A stretch of DNA of 64,000 bases. It comes from Pseudoxanthomonas sp. J35 (GTDB taxonomy: Bacteria; Pseudomonadota; Gammaproteobacteria; Xanthomonadales; Xanthomonadaceae). The stretch is taken from assembly GCF_000513995.1 (NCBI RefSeq), contig NZ_AZVB01000010.1:62001-126000 (forward strand). The letters are read 5' to 3'. The notes below the pieces were generated by a model. It ran no database searches. It saw nothing but the letters and a program-made list of their open reading frames with translations, and was not told the DNA's origin. A program made the position numbers and the translations under genes. This document shows, piece by piece, positions 58,570-64,000 of this stretch. How positions within the stretch are numbered: position 1 is the first letter of the stretch; every line of letters starts with the position of its first letter.

Positions 58570-59082
58570 ATGCGCATCCACTACGACAACGAATCGCACG
58601 CCGCCGACTTCATCCGCCTCAACGAGGCCTGGATCAGCGAGTACTTCGAGCTCGAGGAAGGCGACCATGCGCTGGCACGCGACCCGATGCGCATCGTGCG
58701 CGAGGGCGGCTCGATCCTCACCCTGACCAGCCGCGGCGCGGTGATCGGCGCCTGCACGGTGCTGCGCGAGGACGCGGACACCATGCTGCTGGCGCGCATG
58801 GCGGTGGCCGCCAGCGAACGCGGCAAGGGCTGGGGGCGGATCCTGCTTGCAATGGCATTGCAGCGCGCACGCGACCTGGGCGCGAGGCGGGTGCGCCTGC
58901 TTTCGAACACGCGCCTCGCCGCCGCCATCCACCTCTACGAGGCGGCAGGTTTCCGCGCCGTGCAGCGCGGCCCGCACCCGGACTACGCCCGCTGCGACAT
59001 CGTGATGGAACGCGAGCTGCCGCCGCCCGATCCGCACGACGGCGCCCTGCCAGCGGGTCCGGCGCAGGAGGTCGAAGCATGA
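58570..59082 (+). CDS. GNAT acetyltransferase
   Basis: A 170-aa GNAT: FIRLNEAWISEYFELEEGD at the start, ARMAVAASERGKGWGRILLA (acetyl-CoA loop) and AAIHLYEAAGF. This fits the MarR-associated or aminoalkylphosphonate-type single-domain group. Its stop overlaps the SDR start (ATGA). Substrate unknown. Confidence 0.85.
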   Translation: MRIHYDNESHAADFIRLNEAWISEYFELEEGDHALARDPMRIVREGGSILTLTSRGAVIGACTVLREDADTMLLARMAVAASERGKGWGRILLAMALQRARDLGARRVRLLSNTRLAAAIHLYEAAGFRAVQRGPHPDYARCDIVMERELPPPDPHDGALPAGPAQEVEA

Positions 59083-59820
59083 GCAGGAAGGACCCACGCA
59101 CGGTGGCCATCGTCACCGGCGGCAGCCGCGGCATCGGCCGCAGCATCGTCCAGCGATTGCACGCGGACGGCTACGCCGTGCTGTTCACGCACTCGTCTTC
59201 CGACGGGGACGCCGCCGAGCTGGTCGCATCGCTGGATCCGGAAGGCCGTACCTGCCGGGCGCTGCGCCAGGAGGTGACCGCCATGGATGCCGCTCCGCTG
59301 CTCTTCGATGCGGCCGAATCGATGGGACAGGTAACCGCGCTGGTCAACAACGCCGGCGTGACCGGGCCGCCAGGCGCTGCAGGACGCCGACCTCGACCGG
59401 ATCGTCGCGGTGAACCTGCTTGCCCCGGTGCGGCTGTGCCGCGAGGCGGCGCGCCGCTGGTGCGGCCGCGAAACCCGTTCCAGCATCGTCAACATCAGCT
59501 CGATCGCGGCGCGCACCGGTTCGCCCGGCGAGTACGTGGCCTATGCCGCCTCCAAGGCCGCGCTCGAGACGCTCACCATCGGACTGGCGCGCGAACTGGC
59601 GGCCGACCGCATCCACGTCAACGCGGTGGCGCCTGGCACCATCGACACCACCATCCACGCGCGCGCCGGCGAACCCGGTCGTGCCGCACGCGTCGCGGCG
59701 CGGATCCCGCTCCAGCGTCCCGGCCAGCCGGAAGAGATCGCCGACGCGGTGGGCTGGCTGCTCTCGGACCGCGCCACCTACGTCACCGGCACCGTGGTCG
59801 CGGTCACCGGTGGCCTGTAG
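59079..59820 (+). pseudogene. Short-chain dehydrogenase, frameshifted
   Basis: An SDR with the cofactor loop IVTGGSRGIGRSIV, NNAGV, and in the next frame NISSIAA, YVAYAASKAALETL (catalytic YxxxK) and a C-terminal TGTVVAVTGG. The frame changes at about 59364: ACC GGG CCG should be ACC GGC CGC, so one extra G in a G-run. Removing it gives TGRQALQDADLDRIV and 246 aa. Start overlaps the GNAT stop. Confidence 0.87.
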
Positions 59821-59838
59821 CACGAGCGCCCCACCATC

Positions 59839-59860
59839 GTAGAGCCGGGCTTGCCCGGCT
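59839..59860 (+). repeat. Single GTAG-type REP
   Basis: GTAGAGCCGGGC TT GCCCGGCT, a 7-bp stem led by GTAG, 19 bp after the SDR stop. Confidence 0.75.
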
Positions 59861-59882
59861 CCCATGCCTGATTCCCCTCGGC

Positions 59883-59942
59883 GGATGAGAAGCCGCGCCG
59901 CGGAGGCGCTGGCGCGTGGCGACGCGCCAGGCGTCGTCAGCG
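59883..59942 (+). repeat. Composite repeat, short copy
   Basis: GGATGAGAAGCCGCG followed by the perfect palindrome TGGCGCGT-GGCG-ACGCGCCA (59910-59929) and GTCAGCGCC, as at 42302. It lies just before the stop codon of the M13 peptidase gene. Confidence 0.6.
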
Positions 59943-59962
59943 CCCCCGCCGTTCCCGCGGGC

Positions 59963-62053
59963 TTACCAGATCACCACCCGCTCCTCGCGCACCATCGGAT
60001 CGCCGGCCTTGCAGCCGAACGCCTGCGCGAACGCCGGCATGTTCGAGGGCGCACCGTTGGCGCGGAAGTTCGCCGGGGCGTGCGGATCGGTCTCCAGGCG
60101 CACGCGCAGCTCGTTCTCGGTGAAGTTGCGACGCCACACCGTGGCCCAGTTGGCAAAGAAGCGCTGGTCCTGGGTCATGCCATCGACCACCACGTCCGCG
60201 TCCGGGTTGCGCGACAGCGCCATCCGCATCGCATCGTAGGCGACGGTCAGGCCGCCGAGGTCGCCGATGTTCTCGCCCAGGGTCAGCCGGCCCTTCACGT
60301 GCTTGCCCGGCAGCGCCTCGTAGCCGTCGAACTGCGCCACCAGCCGGTCGGCGCGCTCTTCGAACAGCTTGCGGTCCTCCGGCGTCCACCACAGGTCGAA
60401 GTTGCCCCTGGCGTCGAACTGGCTGCCGGAGTCGTCGTAGCCGTGCATCATCTCGTGGCCGATGACCGCGCCGATGCCGCCGTAGTTGAGTGCCGGATCG
60501 GCCTTCGGGTCGAAGAACGGCGGCTGCAGGATCGCCGCCGGGAACACGATCTCGTTCCTGGTCGAGTTGTAGTAGGCGTTGACCGTCTGCGGGGTCATGC
60601 CCCACTCGGTGCGGTCCACCGGCTTGCCGATCCTGTCGAGCATGTAGCGGTGGTTGAACGCGCGCGCCGCGCGGACGTTGGCCAGGTAGCCTTCGCTGGT
60701 CGTCTCCAGGCCGTCCCAGGAACGCCACTTGTCCGGGTAACCGATCTTCGGGGTGAAGCTGGCCCACTTCTCCAGCGCGCGCTTCTTCGTCTCCTCGCCC
60801 ATCCAGTCCAGGTTCTCCAGGCGCACCTTCAGCGCGGCCGAGAGGTTCTGCACCAGCTGCTGCATCTGCGCCTTGGACTCCGGCGGGAACGCGGCCTGCA
60901 CGTACAGCTGGCCCAGCGCCTCGCCCATCGAGGCGTTGACCACGCCCAGCACGCGCTTCCAGCGGGGCAGCATTTCCTTCTGCCCGCGCAGCGCCTGGCT
61001 GTGGAAGGCGAAGTTCGCTTCCTCGAACGGCGCGGCCAGGTACGGCGCGGCGGCGTCGAGGGTGTGGAAGCGCAGGTAGGCCTGCCAGGCCTCGACCGGG
61101 GTGTCGACCAGCATGCGGTCGAACTCGGCGAAGAACTCCGGCTGGGCCAGCGAGAACTTCTCCTTCGCCGGCACCTGCAGGGTGTCGAAGAACGCGTTCC
61201 AGTCGAAGTTCGGGGTGATCCGGTTGGCTTCGCCGGCGCTGACAGGGTTGTAGCGCTTCGCCGGATCGCGCAGCTCGATGCGCGACAGCGAGGCCCTGGC
61301 CAGGCGGGTCTCGAAGTCCAGCACCGCCCTGGCCTGCTTCGTCGCTTCGTCGGCATCCACGCCCGACAGCGCCAGCAGCTTGCCGATGTACTCGAGGTAG
61401 GCCGCGCGGATCGGGGCCTTGTCCTCGTCGAAGTAGTAGCCCTTTTCCGGCAGGCCCAGGCCGCCCTGGCCGGCGTAGCCGATCACGGTGCCGGAATCCT
61501 TGTAGTCGGCATTGGCACCGAAGGAGAACACCGGGCCCAGGCCGATGGCGTGGCGCTCGCGCAGCAGGCCGACGATCCCGGCGCTGTCCTTCAGGCTGGC
61601 GATCTCGTCCAGCGCCGGCTGCAGCGGCGCCAGGCCGGCCGCGTCGATCGCCGCCTGGTCCATGCCGGTGCGCCACAGGTCGCCGAGCTTGGCCTCGATC
61701 GAACCGGCCGCCGGCTGCGCCGCGGCGACCTGCTCGACGATGGCGTGCTGGATCGCCAGCGAACGCTCGCCCAGTACCTCGAAACTGCCCCAGCTGGTGC
61801 GGTCGCCCGGCACCGGGTTCGCCGCCAGCCACTTGCTGTTGACGTGGCCATTGAGGTCGGTGCACGCCGGGATCGAGGGCTCCAGGTCGGCCACGTTGAA
61901 GGAGGTCACCGGCGCATCGACCTTCGACAGGTCGAAGGCGGCCGCATTGCCGGCGGAGGCCGCGTCCGCGGGAGCGGACTGGCTGCAGCCGGCCAGCGCG
62001 GCGGCGACCGCCGCCGACAGGACCAGGGGAACGAGGGTGGAACGCAGGGACAT
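59963..62053 (-). CDS. M13 family metallopeptidase (neprilysin/PepO-like), lipoprotein
   Basis: A 696-aa zinc endopeptidase with a signal peptide and lipobox (AALAGCSQS, Cys about 23), so probably an outer-membrane or periplasmic lipoprotein. The M13 features are NAYYNSTRNEIVFPAAIL, the zinc motif VIGHEMMHGYDD, GENIGDLGG with the third ligand, and the terminal RVVIW. Xanthomonads encode several such enzymes; they degrade peptides. Divergent from an S8 peptidase 360 bp away. Confidence 0.94.
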   Translation of the reverse strand: MSLRSTLVPLVLSAAVAAALAGCSQSAPADAASAGNAAAFDLSKVDAPVTSFNVADLEPSIPACTDLNGHVNSKWLAANPVPGDRTSWGSFEVLGERSLAIQHAIVEQVAAAQPAAGSIEAKLGDLWRTGMDQAAIDAAGLAPLQPALDEIASLKDSAGIVGLLRERHAIGLGPVFSFGANADYKDSGTVIGYAGQGGLGLPEKGYYFDEDKAPIRAAYLEYIGKLLALSGVDADEATKQARAVLDFETRLARASLSRIELRDPAKRYNPVSAGEANRITPNFDWNAFFDTLQVPAKEKFSLAQPEFFAEFDRMLVDTPVEAWQAYLRFHTLDAAAPYLAAPFEEANFAFHSQALRGQKEMLPRWKRVLGVVNASMGEALGQLYVQAAFPPESKAQMQQLVQNLSAALKVRLENLDWMGEETKKRALEKWASFTPKIGYPDKWRSWDGLETTSEGYLANVRAARAFNHRYMLDRIGKPVDRTEWGMTPQTVNAYYNSTRNEIVFPAAILQPPFFDPKADPALNYGGIGAVIGHEMMHGYDDSGSQFDARGNFDLWWTPEDRKLFEERADRLVAQFDGYEALPGKHVKGRLTLGENIGDLGGLTVAYDAMRMALSRNPDADVVVDGMTQDQRFFANWATVWRRNFTENELRVRLETDPHAPANFRANGAPSNMPAFAQAFGCKAGDPMVREERVVIW

Positions 62054-62413
62054 CAGGGACTCCGGAACGCGGGACGCGGCCCGCAGGTGTGGGGAAAGCC
62101 CCGCAGCCTAGGCGACGCTGCCGGTGCGGAGATAGGCCAGAAGTCATGGTCGCGAAGGTGTGCGAGCCTCCGCCGACGCGTTCCGGGACACGGCTCCCCT
62201 CTGGCCTGACTGCGTCGTCCGCCGCGTTGACCGGCATCGCGGGCTCTCCGATCCAGCGCCGTTTTACGGCACACTCGCCGGCGGCGCCCCGGGGAAGGCA
62301 TACGGCGCCGGCCTGCCGGTAGCTCACCATCGGCAGGACGGCTTCGCCGTGGCAGCACCGTCATGCCGGCCCCGACCCGAACCGGGTGCCCGGCGATCAC
62401 CGAGGGGAAAGGC
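62054..62413. other. 360-bp divergent gap, no gene seen
   Basis: Between the M13 and S8 peptidase genes. It must hold both promoters; a TTGACC at about 62228 is the only -35-like hexamer I noted, with no good -10. No REP or composite repeat, unlike the convergent gaps. Confidence 0.5.
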
Positions 62414-63619
62414 ATGGCCAGGACCGAAGCACTCGTGAAGCTGGTCGCCGCGGCGCTGCTGGGCCTCGCTGCCCTCCCCGCGCCCGCGCAGGATGCGGAA
62501 CCGGTATCGGAGTTCTGGGCCGCGCGCGAGGCCACGATCGAAGGGCTCGAATCCGCGCCGAAGGTGAGGATCGGGATCTGGGACAGCGGCGTGGAACCCG
62601 CGCTGTTTCCCGGCCAGGTGGCGCTGGGCGCCGACGGCGCTCCCATCGTCCGCGGCTACGACGCCTTCAAGCAGCACCAGGACACCGCGCTGGCGGTGCT
62701 GCCGGCCGCCCTCTCCGAGCGCGCGGCGGAGCTCAACGACATCCTGCGCGCCCTGGACGACCGCGACAGCGGCGTCGACAGCCCGCAGGCGCGGGCGGTC
62801 GCCGAGCGGCTCAGGCAGCAGACGCCGGCCGAGGCCGCCGGGTTCGACGACGCGCTGGGCCGCTGGAGCGGCTACGTGCACGGCACCGGCATCGCCGACA
62901 TCGCCCTGGCCGGCAACCCGCACGCGGAGATCGTGATCGCGCGGATGGAATGGTGGCATGGCTCGTCACCGGAGCCGTGCTGGAGCCGCGAGCTGGCCGA
63001 GCGCGAGGCAGCCTCCATCGCCGACCTGCTCGGCTTCCTCGTCGACAACGGCGTGCGCGTGGTGAACATGTCCTGGGGCCGCGCCGAGCGCGCCTACCTG
63101 TCCAACCTCGAGGCCTGCGCGCCGGACATGCCCGAAGAGGAACGCCTTGCGCTGGCCCGGTACACGGTGGAAGCGATCCGCGTCGCGCTCATCGAGGGCA
63201 TGACGGCGGCGCCGGGCGTGCTTTTCGTCGGCGCTGCCGGCAATGCCGGCAGCGACATGAAGACCGCCAACCCGGCGACGCTGTTCGCGCTGCCCAACTT
63301 CCTCCTGGTCGGTGCGGTCGACCGCCACGGCAAGGCCACCGGGTGGACCAACAGCGGACCGGAGGTGACGCTGTACGCCAACGGCGACCGCGTGCCGGCA
63401 CGCCTGCCCGATGGTGGGCCGTCGTACCCGTCGGGCACCTCGATGGCCGTGCCCCTGGTGGTCAACGCGGCGGCAAAGGTGCTGGCGGTGCGGCCGCAAC
63501 TGGACGGCGCTGGACTGCGGACCCTGCTCGAACGGACCGCGACCCGCAACGGCACCGGCCAGCCGCTGCTGCACCCGCAGCGCGCTGTGGAGACGGCCAG
63601 GCAGATGCCGGGAAACTGA
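62414..63619 (+). CDS. S8 (subtilisin-like) serine peptidase, exported
   Basis: A 401-aa protein with a signal peptide (VKLVAAALLGLAALPAPAQ). The triad is visible: Asp in RIGIWDSGVEP, His in GYVHGTGIADIA and Ser in YPSGTSMAVPLV, with GAAGNAGSD as the oxyanion Asn region. About 85 residues separate Asp and His, rich in charged helix (AAELNDILRALDDRD), much longer than in subtilisin. It lacks a recognisable propeptide. ATG 62414 has an AGGGGAAAGG site. Confidence 0.88.
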   Translation: MARTEALVKLVAAALLGLAALPAPAQDAEPVSEFWAAREATIEGLESAPKVRIGIWDSGVEPALFPGQVALGADGAPIVRGYDAFKQHQDTALAVLPAALSERAAELNDILRALDDRDSGVDSPQARAVAERLRQQTPAEAAGFDDALGRWSGYVHGTGIADIALAGNPHAEIVIARMEWWHGSSPEPCWSRELAEREAASIADLLGFLVDNGVRVVNMSWGRAERAYLSNLEACAPDMPEEERLALARYTVEAIRVALIEGMTAAPGVLFVGAAGNAGSDMKTANPATLFALPNFLLVGAVDRHGKATGWTNSGPEVTLYANGDRVPARLPDGGPSYPSGTSMAVPLVVNAAAKVLAVRPQLDGAGLRTLLERTATRNGTGQPLLHPQRAVETARQMPGN

Positions 63620-63636
63620 GCGCCCGACCGGCACGC

Positions 63637-64000
63637 ATGCATACCCTGCGCTGGCTCCTCCTGCTCCCTGCCATCATCTGCGCCTGGTCCCTGGTGCTGG
63701 TCCTGGGCGTGGGCGCCTGTGCCTTCGTGAACGCGCAGCTGTGTCCTCCGCAGGAGCTGGTCTCGGGCCTGTGCGGCAACGCCACGATCCGCACGGTGCT
63801 GGCGTGGCTGCAGCACGTGGCAGCGGCGGCATCCGCGCTGGCGGTGCTGGCCACGGCGGTCGCGATCGCACCGGCCCGCAAGCAGGCGACGCTGTGGACA
63901 ACCCTCGTGGCCGGGCTGGGTATCGCCACTGCGCTGGCGTTCGTCACGGAGCAGTGGTTGCTGTCCGCGGCAGCCGCGCTGGGTGGCATCGCCGGCGCGG
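63637..64000 (+). CDS. Membrane protein, cut by window end
   Basis: ATG 63637 opens MHTLRWLLLLPAIICAWSLV, and the frame stays open for 121 codons to the last base. At least three hydrophobic spans (about 4-28, 75-95 and 100-121) separated by a Cys-containing loop (QLCPPQELVSGLCG) are visible. It starts 17 bp after the peptidase stop. I do not recognise the family. Confidence 0.6.
   Translation, partial: MHTLRWLLLLPAIICAWSLVLVLGVGACAFVNAQLCPPQELVSGLCGNATIRTVLAWLQHVAAAASALAVLATAVAIAPARKQATLWTTLVAGLGIATALAFVTEQWLLSAAAALGGIAGA

Noticed and set aside
59864-62209. A 781-codon plus-strand frame opposite the M13 peptidase
   Set aside because: Antisense shadow: the M13 gene on the other strand has complete family motifs, and this frame has none.

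Overview
The window is about 70% GC and reads as the chromosome of a xanthomonad (Xanthomonadaceae/Lysobacteraceae; Lysobacter, Luteimonas, Pseudoxanthomonas or a relative). The pointers are an arginine operon that runs through N-acetylcitrulline (argF' and argE' with a fused NAGK-NAGS argB), a DksA with a long Lys/Ala/Pro tail, and GTAG-led short palindromes. This is inference from gene content; no 16S gene is present. Nearly all of it is core chromosome, with one insertion sequence and no prophage or CRISPR array. Bases 1-119 hold nothing I can recognise.

Layout. 0.1-5.2 kb: thrA-thrB-thrC on the minus strand behind a threonine-rich leader peptide and attenuator hairpin. 5.3-14.2 kb: a YjbR-like protein, tRNA-Arg(CCT), an antiquitin-type aldehyde dehydrogenase, a methyltransferase, a phosphoesterase, a DUF4190 protein, pyrD-murB, an EamA transporter, tRNA-Pro(CGG) and a CynX-type transporter. 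15.0-26.4 kb: an eleven-gene minus-strand run, argF'-argG-GNAT-argE'-argB-GNAT-argC-argH-yciI-proB-proA. With argD from elsewhere it would take glutamate to arginine and make the proline precursor. 26.4-34.9 kb: an envelope protein, cysS, a SufE-like protein, an MFS carrier, an IS1595-family element, dksA, yidD, a dihydroorotase and an M23 peptidase. 35.6-42.0 kb: folE2, a squalene/phytoene synthase-like protein, a HAD phosphatase and ubiG, mtaD, and efp divergent from its modification enzyme epmB. 42.3-52.0 kb: rlmD, a REC-Hpt protein, rlmJ, an AhpD-like protein, a TIR-like protein with an unassigned beta-rich C-terminal half, a CDF transporter, a GNAT and mfd. 52.0-64.0 kb: accessory genes, four of them broken by one base change each (HD-GYP, SLC13, LysR, SDR), plus a phospholipase D protein, an MFS carrier, an M13 peptidase, an S8 peptidase and a membrane protein cut by the window edge.

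Three structural themes stand out. First, composite palindromic repeats sit only between convergent genes: every convergent gap longer than about 10 bp holds repeats or the IS, and I saw none in divergent or co-directional gaps. One class is a nested three-way-junction palindrome whose arms change sequence between copies but stay self-complementary. Second, the arg operon has two leader or junction features that look regulatory: a short Arg-containing ORF followed by a rho-independent hairpin before argF', and inverted heptamer arrays across the argF'-argG junction that run into the coding sequence of argG. Third, the IS sits in the U-tract of the dksA terminator with a perfect 8-bp target duplication.
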